The position numbers and the translations under genes were made by a program. Shown here piece after piece: positions 42,676 to 51,697 of a DNA stretch of 64,000 nt (the stretch's first letter is position 1; the number at the start of each line of letters is the position of its first letter). The DNA comes from Paenibacillaceae bacterium GAS479. Lineage in GTDB: Bacteria; Bacillota; Bacilli; Paenibacillales; Paenibacillaceae. Where the stretch lies: the NCBI GenBank assembly GCA_900105225.1, contig LT629764.1, forward strand, positions 4,546,501-4,610,500, written 5' to 3'. Under the pieces are notes generated by a model. It saw only the letters and a list, made by a program, of their open reading frames with translations. It searched no databases and was not told the origin of the DNA.

Positions 42676-43215
42676 TTGGAGACGTTGTATATTTCTTGTC
42701 TCGCCTTTGGCATCCTCTTCGCATTCGTCAGCGTTGTGCTGGGAGATATTCTCGGCTCGTTCCTGGATGGAGCATTTGATTTTCTGTCCGTGGATGGTCC
42801 TGGTATCTTCCAGCCGGCTGCCGTTGCTGGAGGCATAACGACCTTCGGTGGAGCGGGGCTCCTATTGGAAAGGTACGCCGCTCTTGATGAGGGGGCGACC
42901 GTCTTGCTGGCGCTGTTGATCGCGGCTGCTGGCTCGATGTTTGTATTTTTCCTCTATGTGAGGCCGATGCGCAACACCGAAGCTACTTCCGGATACACCA
43001 TGCAGGAGCTGGGAGGAGCGATCGGAGAGGTGATTACCACTATACCTGCACAAGGATGTGGTGAAGTGCTGATCCGAATTGGAGCGGGCGTCACGAACCA
43101 TACGGCGGAGAGCTTTGAAGGCAAGGATATTCCTTCAGGCAGTCGTGTCGTTGTTGTCGAGGTAAAATCGGATGTGCTTGCGGTCGCAACTATGGATGAA
43201 AGAGGGGAAATGTAA
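42676..43215 (+). CDS. NfeD-family membrane protein, flotillin partner (YuaF-like)
   Basis: 179 residues. Three or four membrane helices at the N-terminus (CLAFGILFAFVSVVLGDILG, FGGAGLLLERYA, TVLLALLIAAAGSMFVFFLY) are followed by a soluble OB-fold domain (GAIGEVITTIPAQGCGEVLI, then SRVVVVEVKSDVLAVAT). This is the short NfeD type that sits beside flotillin genes, as YuaF does with YuaG (FloT). The pair helps to order membrane microdomains and cell-wall stress responses. TTG start with GGGGGTG 7 bases upstream; its stop overlaps the flotillin ATG. Confidence 0.9.
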   Translation: METLYISCLAFGILFAFVSVVLGDILGSFLDGAFDFLSVDGPGIFQPAAVAGGITTFGGAGLLLERYAALDEGATVLLALLIAAAGSMFVFFLYVRPMRNTEATSGYTMQELGGAIGEVITTIPAQGCGEVLIRIGAGVTNHTAESFEGKDIPSGSRVVVVEVKSDVLAVATMDERGEM

Positions 43216-44786
43216 TGCCGGATTATCTTGTTATACCTGCTATTGTTGTCGGAGTTTTCATCGTACTCGGTCTCGCTTTTTGGGCGCGTTACAAAACGGT
43301 CAGCCCGGATGAGGCGATGATCGTTACGGGTACTTACCTCGGTTCAAGTAATGTCGCGTCGGATGACTCCGGGCGCCGAATCAAAATTGTGCGTGGTGGC
43401 GGTGCGTTCATTCTGCCTATTTTCCAACGGGCGGAGTTTCTCTCGCTGCTGTCCATGAAACTTGATGTTTCTACTCCTGAGGTCTATACGGAACAAGGAG
43501 TTCCAGTTATGGCGGACGGCGTGGCGATCATCAAAATCGGCGGCTCGATCGAGGATGTGGCGACGGCAGCAGAGCAGTTCATGGGTAAACCGGTGGAAGC
43601 GCTGAAAAGTGAGGCGCAAGAAGTTCTCGAAGGCCATCTGCGTGCGATTCTCGGCTCGATGACGGTGGAAGAGGTTTACCGTAATCGGGACCGTTTTGCG
43701 CAAGAGGTTCAGTCGGTAGCTGCCAGAGACTTGAAAAAGATGGGCCTACAGATCGTTTCCTTTACGATCAAGGATTTGCGCGACAAACATGGTTATCTCG
43801 ACGCACTTGGTAAACCGCGTATCGCTGCAGTTAAGCGGGATGCAGAGATCGCTGAAGCGCAAGCGGTAAGAGACTCCCGAATTCAGAAAGCTCTGGCCGA
43901 AGAGGAAGGGCAGAAGGCGGAGCTGCTGCGCGATACGAACATCGCAGAAGCATCCAAGGAGAACCAGCTTAAAGTTGCTGCCTTTAAGCAGGTTCAAGAT
44001 ACGGCGAAGGCCGAAGCTGACCAGGCTTATACAATCCAGGAAGCTCGCATTAAGCAGAAGGTCGTTGAGGAGCAGATGCAGGTTGAGATCGTCCGTAAGG
44101 AGCGGGAGATCGATCTGGAGACGAAGGAGATTCTGCGCCGCGAGAAGCAGTACGATTCCGAGGTGAAGAAAAAAGCCGACGCGGATCGCTACTCTGTCGT
44201 GCAAGCAGCTGAAGCGGAGAAAGAAAAGCAGCTTCGTGCAGCCGATGCGATGAAATACCGCATTGAAGCAGAGGCTCATGCGATGGCGGAGCAGAAACGC
44301 CTCGAAGGTCAAGCGCTTGCCGATGCTGCACGTGCTAAAGGTACTGCTGAGGCTGAGGTTATCCGGCTTCGCGGCTTAGCCGAGGCTGAGGCGAAGGAGA
44401 AGCTGGCGCAGGCATTTGAGAAGTTTGGCGAGGCGGCGGTTCTGGATATCATCGTCAAAATGCTGCCTGAGCTGGCCGGCAAAATAGCCGAGCCAATCCG
44501 CGCTATCGACAAGCTGACAGTGGTAGATACCGGCAACGGAGCTGGAGCGGCAAAGCTGTCTAACTATGTGACGGAATTGATGGCTACTGCTCCTGAGATG
44601 CTTAAAAGTGTAGCCGGCATCGACGTTAACGAGCTGATGCGCAATTTGACCTCCAAACCGGTTCCAGCAGCTGTCCAGGTCGAGCCGTCCAACAAGGGGC
44701 TGGCAGCGGCTGAGCTGAGCCTTCCGGCAGCGCTTAGCGCCGCCGCAGCTGAACTGATCGACAAGCCGAAGCCGGGCGCGATCTGA
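43215..44786 (+). CDS. floT: flotillin
   Basis: 523 residues, similar to Bacillus FloT (about 509). The N-terminal membrane-inserted hairpin (VIPAIVVGVFIVLGLAFWAR) leads to the SPFH/PHB domain (PDEAMIVTG, IKIVRGGGAFILPIFQRAEF, EVLEGHLRAILGSMTVEEVY), then a long coiled coil of Glu-Ala-Lys repeats (about 200-400, e.g. EAQAVRDSRIQKALAEEEG) and a C-terminal oligomerisation part (LDIIVKMLPELAGKIAEPI). It scaffolds functional membrane microdomains. Translationally coupled to the NfeD gene. A perfect long terminator follows. Confidence 0.95.
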   Translation: MPDYLVIPAIVVGVFIVLGLAFWARYKTVSPDEAMIVTGTYLGSSNVASDDSGRRIKIVRGGGAFILPIFQRAEFLSLLSMKLDVSTPEVYTEQGVPVMADGVAIIKIGGSIEDVATAAEQFMGKPVEALKSEAQEVLEGHLRAILGSMTVEEVYRNRDRFAQEVQSVAARDLKKMGLQIVSFTIKDLRDKHGYLDALGKPRIAAVKRDAEIAEAQAVRDSRIQKALAEEEGQKAELLRDTNIAEASKENQLKVAAFKQVQDTAKAEADQAYTIQEARIKQKVVEEQMQVEIVRKEREIDLETKEILRREKQYDSEVKKKADADRYSVVQAAEAEKEKQLRAADAMKYRIEAEAHAMAEQKRLEGQALADAARAKGTAEAEVIRLRGLAEAEAKEKLAQAFEKFGEAAVLDIIVKMLPELAGKIAEPIRAIDKLTVVDTGNGAGAAKLSNYVTELMATAPEMLKSVAGIDVNELMRNLTSKPVPAAVQVEPSNKGLAAAELSLPAALSAAAAELIDKPKPGAI

Positions 44787-44800
44787 TCCTTGTATGAAAT

Positions 44801-44850
44801 AAAGAGCCAATTGCATTCAGCCTCGAAGCTGAATGCAATTGGCTCTTTTT
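44801..44850 (+). terminator. terminator of nfeD-floT
   Basis: AAAGAGCCAATTGCATTCAG, 8-base loop, CTGAATGCAATTGGCTCTTT and further Ts: a perfect 20-bp stem. Confidence 0.95.
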
Positions 44851-44868
44851 GCAGCACCTGAATCCACA

Positions 44869-44911
44869 AAAAAGCAGCTGAAGTCCCGAAGGACAACAGC
44901 TGCTTTTTTGT
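44869..44911. terminator. terminator of rpsD
   Basis: AAAAAGCAGCTG ... CAGCTGCTTTTTT; usable on both strands and placed 26 bases beyond the leftward rpsD stop. Confidence 0.85.
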
Positions 44912-44936
44912 GTGTGCCACAGTCGCAATAAAAATC

Positions 44937-45542
44937 TTAACGGCTGTAGAACTCGACGATTTGTTTTTCGTCGATCTCGGAGCTCAGCTCGCTACGCTCA
45001 GGCAGGCGAATGAACTTGCCTTCCATAGCTTGCTCGTTGAATTCCACGTAGCTCGGCAGGTGATGGCGACCTTCGATCGCTTCCTTAACGAGCTTCAGGG
45101 AACGGCTGCGCTCACGCAGGCCGATTACATCGCCAAGTTGTACTTGGTAGGACGCGATGTCGACTTTTTTGCCATTGACCGTGATATGGCCATGGGAAAC
45201 CAGCTGACGAGCGCCTGCACGGGAGTTGGCGAATGCAAGACGGTAAACGAGGTTGTCAAGACGGCTCTCAAGCAGGAACATGAAGTTCTCGCCGGAAATA
45301 CCTTTAATTTTGGAAGCTTTGTCGAACAGGTTACGGAATTGCTTCTCGGTAACACCGTACATGTGGCGGAGTTTTTGCTTCTCAGCCAATTGCAGACCGT
45401 AGCCGCTAACTTTTTTGCGTTGGCTCGCTTGGCCGTGCTGACCTGGAGGGAAAGCGCGTTTTGCGAGTTCTTTGCCAGTGCCGCTCAGGGAAATTCCGAG
45501 GCGACGGCTAAGTTTAAACTTGGGACCTGTATAACGTGACAT
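44937..45542 (-). CDS. rpsD: 30S ribosomal protein S4
   Basis: 201 residues. It starts [20 protein letters not shown] and continues with the conserved [36 protein letters not shown] and the S4 RNA-binding domain ([19 protein letters not shown]). This is the variant without zinc-binding cysteines at the N-terminus. It nucleates 30S assembly on 16S rRNA and represses its own translation in Bacillus. AAGGAG lies 11 bases before the ATG at 45542; the open frame running 56 codons farther upstream is part of the leader, not protein. Monocistronic. Confidence 0.97.
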   Translation of the reverse strand: MSRYTGPKFKLSRRLGISLSGTGKELAKRAFPPGQHGQASQRKKVSGYGLQLAEKQKLRHMYGVTEKQFRNLFDKASKIKGISGENFMFLLESRLDNLVYRLAFANSRAGARQLVSHGHITVNGKKVDIASYQVQLGDVIGLRERSRSLKLVKEAIEGRHHLPSYVEFNEQAMEGKFIRLPERSELSSEIDEKQIVEFYSR

Positions 45543-45720
45543 ATTGGGTGTAACTCCTTCTTCAAATGGAATGTTTGAAAAGGGTCCAACGTTTCGCCGA
45601 GTACTGCATGAACATGGACGAGCCATGACCTGAAGGGAGAGTTCAGCCGCTGTCCCCCCAGCTGCAGCACCCATGAGGGTGTCACAAAACCTTTGGCCTA
45701 TATTCAACAACTAATACTAA
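45543..45720 (-). promoter_or_regulatory. rpsD 5' leader, possible S4 autoregulatory RNA
   Basis: The leader is about 180 bases and GC-rich, with a CACCC-TCATG-GGGTG-like hairpin and further pairing potential. Bacillus rpsD has an S4-binding leader in this position. The fold here was not tested, so the assignment rests on position and structure-prone sequence. Confidence 0.35.
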
Positions 45721-45855
45721 AGGATTCTAGTATTCGATGTCAAGATAAACGGGATAAACCTGATAATCGGGGTAATCTGCTTTTGCCGCATCTGCTCCGC
45801 ATAAATGTCAGGGACGAAAGGACAATCTATACAAAAAGCTAAAGGAGCTGCGGAA

Positions 45856-46605
45856 ATGATTGCAATCATTCGTACGTTTGCTGTAATTCTCTCCCTGCAG
45901 ATGCTTCTTCTATATGGTTGTTCTGTCGGTAGCGCCGGTCGCTCCCCAGAGGAGTTGTTCAGCTTGACGGTGTCCGGATTGTCCGCCAGAGAGGTATATC
46001 ATTTCAAAGCCCAATCAAACAGCATGGAGCAAGCGGGGAAGGTACAGATGAAAACAGCTTTCGACGGCGTTGTCCAAAGGCATAATGGGCTGCAGCTCAA
46101 ACAGACAGGCGGTCCGCGCTTGCTGTCATCAGGCGGAGATAGCCTGGGCGACGATAACTACAACCCATCCGCTCTGTTGGAAGGACTGTTGAAGGCCAGG
46201 GCAGAGGTAAAGCTCGACGCTTCGCGTTCCGATGCGGGGACGGCTTGCCTCATCATTACTCCTGACGCAAAGGAGGCGACCCGGATATGGCGGGAGCGGC
46301 TGGACGGCCAGTGGCAGAGCGTGCGATCACTGCAGCCGGAGCAGAGCAGCGGCTGGAGCCGTTTAGATGCGAGTAAGAAGCGTGAGATTAAGGGCCGCTG
46401 GGGCGAGGAGTTAAAGCAAGGGGAGCGCAGCTGGGGCGATCGAATGAATAGCCTCGCCGCACAGGCAAGTTATGAACTTCTCGTTGACCGTAAACGTTTG
46501 GTTCCAATTTCTCTGACGGAAACTTCCAAGCTGGCTTATCGGGCAGAAGGCAAACAAACAGAGGAAAAACGCCGGATTATGTTTCAATTTCAGTCGTTCC
46601 GCTAA
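45856..46605 (+). CDS. putative lipoprotein, 249 aa
   Basis: It starts MIAIIRTFAVILSLQMLLLYGCSVG: signal sequence and lipobox with a lipidated Cys near residue 22. The mature part (ELFSLTVSGLSAREVYHFKA, then FDGVVQRHNGLQLKQTGGP, KLDASRSDAGTACLIITPDA, RKRLVPISLTETSKLAYRAE) is a beta-rich domain reminiscent of LolA/LppX-type folds that measure or carry lipids, but no family is certain. AAGGAG lies 9 bases before the ATG at 45856. No terminator was noticed directly after; the aminopeptidase gene follows 88 bases later. Confidence 0.75.
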   Translation: MIAIIRTFAVILSLQMLLLYGCSVGSAGRSPEELFSLTVSGLSAREVYHFKAQSNSMEQAGKVQMKTAFDGVVQRHNGLQLKQTGGPRLLSSGGDSLGDDNYNPSALLEGLLKARAEVKLDASRSDAGTACLIITPDAKEATRIWRERLDGQWQSVRSLQPEQSSGWSRLDASKKREIKGRWGEELKQGERSWGDRMNSLAAQASYELLVDRKRLVPISLTETSKLAYRAEGKQTEEKRRIMFQFQSFR

Positions 46606-46693
46606 TACATTGCCGCAAAGCCGTGCAGAAGCGGGAAAACTCATGATAGGATGAACGTGGAAAAATTACTCCAGTCCGAGAGGAGCTGCATTC

Positions 46694-47809
46694 ATGCGTG
46701 ATCCACGCCTGCAAACATTAGCCGCTAATCTGGTTCGCCACTCCGTGCGCGTACAGCCCGGCGAGAATATTCTGATTGATATGATCGGACCCGAAAGAGA
46801 GCTAGCCAAATGCCTCGTTGAAGAGGTGGCGCGTGCCGGCGGGCATCCTTTTGTCGAGACAAGCGACCGCTCCGTGTTGCGATCTCTGCTGCTCCATGCC
46901 AGTAAGGAGCAGATCGAGCTCTGGTCGAATCTTGATCAGGCCCGAATGAAACAAATGCAAGGTTACATAGCGATCCGCTCGGGAGAAAATGTGAACGAGC
47001 TGTCCGATGTGCCGGAAGAGAAAATGAAGCTTTACCAACAGCTGTATTCCCATCCAGTTCACTCTGAAATTCGCGTTAAGCAAACCAAATGGGTTGTGTT
47101 GCGTTACCCGAGTGCGTCGATGGCTCAACTGGCCAAAATGAGCACCGAAGCATTTGAGGATTTCTACTTTAATGTATGTAACCTGGATTACAGCCGAATG
47201 GAAGATGCGATGACGCCGCTCAAGCAGCTTATGGACCGGACAGATAAAGTTCGCATTACGGGTCCAGGCACGGATCTCAGCTTCTCCATTAAGGGAATAG
47301 GTTCCGTCAAATGCGCTGGCGAGCGCAATATTCCGGATGGTGAGCTGTACACGGCTCCAATCCGCGATTCTGTTCAAGGCACGATCACGTACAATACTTC
47401 GAGTGTGAATTCGGGGGTCACTTTTGACAATATCTCCTTCACGTTCGAAAATGGCCGCATCGTTAAGGCAACCAGCAGTGATGAGAAGCGCATCAATGAA
47501 ATTCTCGATACGGATGAAGGCGCACGTTATATCGGGGAATTCAGCCTCGGCTTTAATCCTTACATCCTGCACCCTATGAACGACACGCTGTTCGATGAAA
47601 AAATTGCCGGTTCCTTGCACTTTACTCCTGGCCAAGCCTACGAGGAAGCAGACAATGGCAATCGTTCCGCTGTGCACTGGGATCTCGTTCTCATTCAGCG
47701 CCCGGAATATGGCGGCGGAGAAGTTTACTTTGATGATGTGCTGATTCGCAAGGATGGTCTATTCGTTCTGCCGGAGCTGAAAGGGCTGAATCCAGAGGGT
47801 TTGAAATAA
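46694..47809 (+). CDS. M29 family aminopeptidase
   Basis: 371 residues, the thermophilic aminopeptidase type (AmpS/PepS), a two-metal exopeptidase of the cytoplasm. The N-terminal Rossmann-like domain shows LVRHSVRVQPGENILIDM. The metal site residues lie in the C-terminal half: CAGERNIPDGELYTAP, YIGEFSLGFNP, HFTPGQAYEEADNGNRSAVHWD and YFDDVLIRKDGLFV. All appear intact. GAGAGGAGC precedes the ATG. The role is general peptide turnover. Confidence 0.92.
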   Translation: MRDPRLQTLAANLVRHSVRVQPGENILIDMIGPERELAKCLVEEVARAGGHPFVETSDRSVLRSLLLHASKEQIELWSNLDQARMKQMQGYIAIRSGENVNELSDVPEEKMKLYQQLYSHPVHSEIRVKQTKWVVLRYPSASMAQLAKMSTEAFEDFYFNVCNLDYSRMEDAMTPLKQLMDRTDKVRITGPGTDLSFSIKGIGSVKCAGERNIPDGELYTAPIRDSVQGTITYNTSSVNSGVTFDNISFTFENGRIVKATSSDEKRINEILDTDEGARYIGEFSLGFNPYILHPMNDTLFDEKIAGSLHFTPGQAYEEADNGNRSAVHWDLVLIQRPEYGGGEVYFDDVLIRKDGLFVLPELKGLNPEGLK

Positions 47810-47936
47810 GCTGTGAAGGGCTGTTTCTAGTTGATCTCGTTTGGTTAATATTTACCTGTTCATCTTGAACGGGAGATCGTTTCGGAGTATGATGGAGGAA
47901 ACGTTTTCTTATGTTTTTTAACAGGGAGGAATACCT

Positions 47937-48179
47937 ATGTCCAACAATGCGGCTATCGTAGAAATTTCCCAAGTTGCCAGCAGGTTCCGCTCGTCGATCG
48001 TGCTTCAGGCAGACAGCAAGTACATCGACGTTAAGAGTATCCTGGGCCTGTTCACCACGTTGGTCGGCGGCCATTCTTATGAGCTTCATGTCCACGGTTC
48101 GGACAGCGAAGAAGCGAAGCAGGCGCTTGCAGAGGTTTTCAAAAAGCATAACCTCAACATAACCATTATCGGCGAATAA
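47937..48179 (+). CDS. HPr-like protein lacking the phosphorylated His
   Basis: 80 residues. From residue 14 on (ASRFRSSIVLQADSKYIDVK, then SILGLFTTLVGGHSYELHV and GSDSEEAKQALAEVF) it aligns with HPr after its first helix. The Ser of the KS-I-x-G motif, the HPr kinase target (Ser46 in Bacillus HPr), is kept here as Ser34. The first strand and active-site loop with GIHARPA are missing, so it cannot take phosphate from Enzyme I. It therefore resembles a regulatory Crh-like branch, although Crh keeps the loop. GGGAGG lies before the ATG. Monocistronic with a strong terminator. Confidence 0.8.
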   Translation: MSNNAAIVEISQVASRFRSSIVLQADSKYIDVKSILGLFTTLVGGHSYELHVHGSDSEEAKQALAEVFKKHNLNITIIGE

Positions 48180-48187
48180 GCCGCGAA

Positions 48188-48230
48188 GGGCGTCTCTCCC
48201 CGTTGGACGGGGGGAGACGCCTTCTTTGTT
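48188..48230 (+). terminator. terminator of the HPr-like gene
   Basis: GGCGTCTCTCCCC / GGGGGGAGACGCC followed by TTCTTTGTTT. Confidence 0.8.
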
Positions 48231-48314
48231 TGTCCTTGTGTATTGACCTGGAATCGTCTAATATTAAAGGTATTACGGTATATACGGCGAGACATCCGCA
48301 CAGGGGGGGAAACT

Positions 48315-48611
48315 ATGTCTTCACCGGAAGTTCTGGTCCATCTGCATCAGAAGGCGGTTCAACTGCTGCAGGATGACGCTAACAAGATTGAGAAACTGAT
48401 TGAAGTGCAGATGGAAAATCTTGCGACCCGCAAGTGCCCTCTCTACGAAGAGGTTCTCGATACCCAGATGTATGGCTTTTCCCGAGAGGTTGACTTTGCT
48501 GTTCGGGCAGGATTGATTGAGGAAGCTGCGGGCAAGGCGATCATGAGCCGCCTGGAGCGCAATCTGGCTCAATTGTATGAAGCGCTGGACCAAAAATCCC
48601 AGCTCCTATAG
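48315..48611 (+). CDS. ylaN: YlaN family protein (DUF1507)
   Basis: 98 residues: [72 protein letters not shown], all characteristic of YlaN. The Bacillus and Staphylococcus homologues are needed under iron limitation and have been linked to Fur activity and iron homeostasis. The first in-frame codons of the open frame (from 48243) have no ribosome site; GGGGGGGA precedes the ATG at 48315. Terminator follows immediately. Confidence 0.93.
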   Translation: MSSPEVLVHLHQKAVQLLQDDANKIEKLIEVQMENLATRKCPLYEEVLDTQMYGFSREVDFAVRAGLIEEAAGKAIMSRLERNLAQLYEALDQKSQLL

Positions 48612-48624
48612 GATAACGGCAAAA

Positions 48625-48667
48625 CAAAGAGGCGGCACCGCAATCGGTGTCGCCTCTTTGTTTTTTT
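48625..48667. terminator. bidirectional terminator between ylaN and the exchanger
   Basis: CAAAGAGGCGGCACCG-CAAT-CGGTGTCGCCTCTTTG, then TTTTTTT. Confidence 0.9.
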
Positions 48668-48672
48668 ACTGC

Positions 48673-49701
48673 TTACACAAGGAAAAACGCAAAGCCTAAA
48701 ATGATATAGACCATAACCAGCAGGAAGCCCTCATACCAGTTGGTACGTCCGTCGTTGGCAACAGCCTTGGCGATAAATACCGATACGGCAATCGCGGCCA
48801 GTTCAATCGGCGTGAATACGATATCCATCGTTGGACCGAAGAAACCACTGATCAAAACGAGCACTGGCGCGACGAACAGAGCAATTTGCAAGCTTGAGCC
48901 TACCGCTATCTCAACAGCTGCGCCTATCTTGTTTTTCATGGCCAGCATGATGGCCGCGCTATGCTCGGCCGCGTTGCCGACGATAGCGACGACAAAGGCT
49001 CCGATAAACAGCTCAGACAGTCCAAAGCGAGCAGAAACGCTATGTAGTGTTCCGACCAGCCACTCGCTGACAAAAGCAACCATGACAGTGGCAAGCACGA
49101 GGTACAGCACGGAACGCTTGAGAGTCCAAAGTGGCTCCTCGTAATGCTCACCAGCTTGGGCTTCCGCCTTATCTTCCATATCTGAAAGCATGTCTTTATG
49201 TGTGATCATTGAGAATACGAGCCAGAGTAAGTAGCTCACGATGAGAATGATCGCAACGGTAATACTAAGAATCTGATCTTTCCTGAACGTAAAATGCTCG
49301 GCTGAAACAAAGGTTGCAGGGATGAACAGGGCAACGATGGCCAATATCATTAAAGTTGAGTTGTGGTTGGCCAACTGCACATTGTAGCGCTGTTCTTTGA
49401 ATTTGAGGCCGCCGAGAAAAATACTAAGTCCAAGCACCAGCAGCAGATTGCCGATGATCGAGCCCGTAAGGCTCGCCTTGACCGTCTCGAATGATCCCGC
49501 CTTGACCAGGAAAATGGCGATAATCAATTCGGCGGCATTGCCGAATGTGGCATTGAGGAAACCGCCCAGACGCTGGCCGGCATAGTGCGCAACAGATTCG
49601 GTCGCTTGGCCTAGAAACCCGGCTACAAACACGACTGAGATCGCGGAGACAGCGAATAGAAGCATCTGATTCCAGTGAAGGTAATGTGCGAGAGCGCTCA
49701 A
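48673..49701 (-). CDS. calcium/proton exchanger (CAX/ChaA type)
   Basis: At least 342 residues with about 11 membrane helices. The two CAX repeats are clear: GGFLNATFGNAAELIIAIFL and AIVGNAAEHSAAIMLAMKNK, each with the ion-binding Glu. A central acidic loop (KDMLSDMEDKAEAQAGEHYEE) lies between the halves. It exchanges calcium for protons at the membrane, like YfkE/ChaA of Bacillus. The coordinate uses a TTG start, but a CTG at 49749 has an AGAGGTG site 8 bases before it and adds 16 residues of membrane sequence (NRRQLFYAGLIASFS); that may be the true start. Confidence 0.92.
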   Translation of the reverse strand: MSALAHYLHWNQMLLFAVSAISVVFVAGFLGQATESVAHYAGQRLGGFLNATFGNAAELIIAIFLVKAGSFETVKASLTGSIIGNLLLVLGLSIFLGGLKFKEQRYNVQLANHNSTLMILAIVALFIPATFVSAEHFTFRKDQILSITVAIILIVSYLLWLVFSMITHKDMLSDMEDKAEAQAGEHYEEPLWTLKRSVLYLVLATVMVAFVSEWLVGTLHSVSARFGLSELFIGAFVVAIVGNAAEHSAAIMLAMKNKIGAAVEIAVGSSLQIALFVAPVLVLISGFFGPTMDIVFTPIELAAIAVSVFIAKAVANDGRTNWYEGFLLVMVYIILGFAFFLV

Positions 49702-49967
49702 TGAAAATGAGGCAATTAGCCCAGCATAAAACAGTTGTCGTCGGTTCAGGAGTCATACACCTCTTTTTAGAATCGGTTTTTATAGTCAAAATATTTATCT
49801 TAATATAACCACTTTTACTACTAAAGTAAACGTGGTGGGTAAAAGCTCGATAGGCGGGGTTTCCCTTATAAGGGATAAGAGAAGGAACGCAGTCGGTTAT
49901 CTTGCATTTACGAGATCGCATCCATTACAATAGATTAAAGTGGTTCTACTCGAAGGGGTTGAGCGTT

Positions 49968-50360
49968 GTGGCGGAAGATCTTGAAACAGGCATGATTCGG
50001 ATTTCGGACGACGTTGTTGCAACGATTGCAGGACTTGCGGCACTGGAGACACCGGGTATTGCTGCCATGTCTGGCGGTATTTCTGAAGGTCTTGCCAAAC
50101 GGCTGAGCGGGAAAAATGCCCAGAAGGGCGTAACGGTTGAAGTCGGCCAGCTAGAAGCGGCTATCGATCTTCGGGTCATCGTCCAATATGGCATTCCAAT
50201 TCAGGAAGTATGTCGTCAACTGCAGCTAAGTGTACGCGAAGCAGTCGAGAATATGACGGGGCTTAATGTAGTCGAGGTCAATGTTAAAGTAGACGGTGTT
50301 CTCTTCCGTGAGGACTCGGCTGAGGAACCGGCGCCCAATAGCGCCCGGCTTATCAAATAA
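49968..50360 (+). CDS. Asp23/Gls24 family envelope stress protein
   Basis: 130 residues from a GTG start with AAGGGG upstream. The DUF322 pattern is clear: IRISDDVVATIAGLAALETP, GIAAMSGGISEGLAKRLSG, KGVTVEVGQLEAAIDLRVIV, YGIPIQEVCRQLQLSVREAV, MTGLNVVEVNVKVDGVLF. Homologues include YloU and YqhY; they associate with the membrane or with fatty-acid metabolism genes and respond to envelope stress. Function is not firmly known. Monocistronic with its own terminator. Confidence 0.92.
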   Translation: MAEDLETGMIRISDDVVATIAGLAALETPGIAAMSGGISEGLAKRLSGKNAQKGVTVEVGQLEAAIDLRVIVQYGIPIQEVCRQLQLSVREAVENMTGLNVVEVNVKVDGVLFREDSAEEPAPNSARLIK

Positions 50361-50380
50361 TTATAATATATGACATTGTG

Positions 50381-50416
50381 GCCTGCTCCCATCCGTTTGG
50401 GAGCAGGCTTTTTCGT
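50381..50416 (+). terminator. terminator of the Asp23-family gene
   Basis: GCCTGCTCCCA-TCCGTT-TGGGAGCAGGC with TTTTTC. Confidence 0.9.
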
Positions 50417-50431
50417 TCGATTAGTGGACAC

Positions 50432-50471
50432 AAAAAAGCCCGCAGCCTTCTTTAACAGAAGATTGCGGGCC
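50432..50471 (-). terminator. terminator of ftsW
   Basis: Leftward: GCCCGCAATCTTCT / AGAAGGCTGCGGGC then TTTTTTG, 10 bases after the ftsW stop. Confidence 0.9.
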
Positions 50472-50480
50472 GTCAGTGCT

Positions 50481-51683
50481 TCAGGACAGTAGCTGCCGAG
50501 GAGTAGTGGATGCTTTGGATGCATGTCCCTCCTGCACACTTGTCTCGCGGTTCGCTTCGCGCGATATGCTTAACAGTACGCCCATGGCAATCATGGAGGC
50601 GAGCAGCGAGGAGCCTCCATAGCTTATGAATGGCAACGTAACGCCAGTAAGCGGAATTGCTCCGGTAACGCCGCCGATGTTGACGAAGGCCTGTACAGCC
50701 AAAAGAGAGACGATGCCAGCTCCTACGACGGTACCGTACACATCGGGACAGCGAAGGGCAACAAGTAGGCCTCGCCACAGGAACAATAGAAATACGATTA
50801 TGAAGATTGTGCTACCGATAAATCCGAGCTCTTCGCCGATAATTGCAAAAATGAAGTCATTGTAGGGAAAGGGCAAGTATTGCACTTTCTGAATACTTTG
50901 ACCGAGCCCGGCTCCATTGAAGCCTCCATGGCCCAGCGCCATGAGCGAGCGAGCGACCTGCAAACCGTCTCCAAGTGCATCTGCAAGCGGATCTCGGAAG
51001 CTCGTAAAACGATCGATCCGGTACGCCCAACTCTTGCTATCTACTAAATAGCTGATTCCCACGACGAAGGAAATCGCAATCGTTCCGAAAAAGCTGGCTG
51101 CAACCAACTGCCGAAGATTGGCGCCGCCTGCAAAAATCATCATCATCGCACAGATGCAAATGACGAGAGTGGAGCCCAAATCGGGCTGCAGCATGATCAT
51201 ACCGCACACAACTGCCACTATGACAATAACCGGGATGAGCCCTTTTTTGAAGCTGCGGAACTTATCGCCTTTCTTAGCGATAAGCGATCCGAGATACAGG
51301 ATCAGGGCAACCTTGGCAAATTCCGTCGGCTGGATGCCGAATGGTCCGATATAGAGCCAACTGCGAGCGCCATTCACTTCATCTCCGATGAACGGGACAA
51401 GGAGAAGTAACACCATGACAGGAAAGAAAAAAAGGATGAAGCCTTTCTTGAAGAACTGGTAGCGAAAGTTCATCAGAAAGAGCATCAACCCCGTGCCGAT
51501 TGCAGCAAACATAAGCTGTTTGTTAAAAAAATACAGCGGATTGTTGTCGTACCGGCTGCTAACCTCAGCGATGCTGGAACTGGAGCTGAAGACCATTACA
51601 AGTCCGAAGCCGACCAGTACCAGCGTCAGGATGAGGAGCAGAAAGTCCGGTCTGCCGCGGCGGCGTTCCGGTTGTGCTTTCAT
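50481..51683 (-). CDS. ftsW: peptidoglycan glycosyltransferase FtsW/SpoVE type
   Basis: 400 residues with ten membrane helices, a SEDS-family lipid II polymerase. Landmarks: VMVFSSSSSIAEVSSRYDNN, GARSWLYIGPFGIQPTEFAK, MLQPDLGSTLVICICAMMM (catalytic Asp of the SEDS family), GLQVARSLMALGHGGFNGAG, FAIIGEELGFIGS, and GVTLPFISYGGSSLLASMIA. It works with a monofunctional penicillin-binding protein at the septum, or in the spore cortex if it is the SpoVE paralogue; sequence alone does not separate these well. The yugN-like gene ends 14 bases before its coding end on the same strand side, so they may be co-transcribed. Confidence 0.93.
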   Translation of the reverse strand: MKAQPERRRGRPDFLLLILTLVLVGFGLVMVFSSSSSIAEVSSRYDNNPLYFFNKQLMFAAIGTGLMLFLMNFRYQFFKKGFILFFFPVMVLLLLVPFIGDEVNGARSWLYIGPFGIQPTEFAKVALILYLGSLIAKKGDKFRSFKKGLIPVIVIVAVVCGMIMLQPDLGSTLVICICAMMMIFAGGANLRQLVAASFFGTIAISFVVGISYLVDSKSWAYRIDRFTSFRDPLADALGDGLQVARSLMALGHGGFNGAGLGQSIQKVQYLPFPYNDFIFAIIGEELGFIGSTIFIIVFLLFLWRGLLVALRCPDVYGTVVGAGIVSLLAVQAFVNIGGVTGAIPLTGVTLPFISYGGSSLLASMIAMGVLLSISREANRETSVQEGHASKASTTPRQLLS

Positions 51684-51697
51684 TTCATACCATCACC

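Noticed and set aside
45543-45710. N-terminal extension of S4 by 56 residues
   Set aside because: S4 homologues start at MSRYTGP, and a ribosome site precedes that ATG; the extension is leader RNA.
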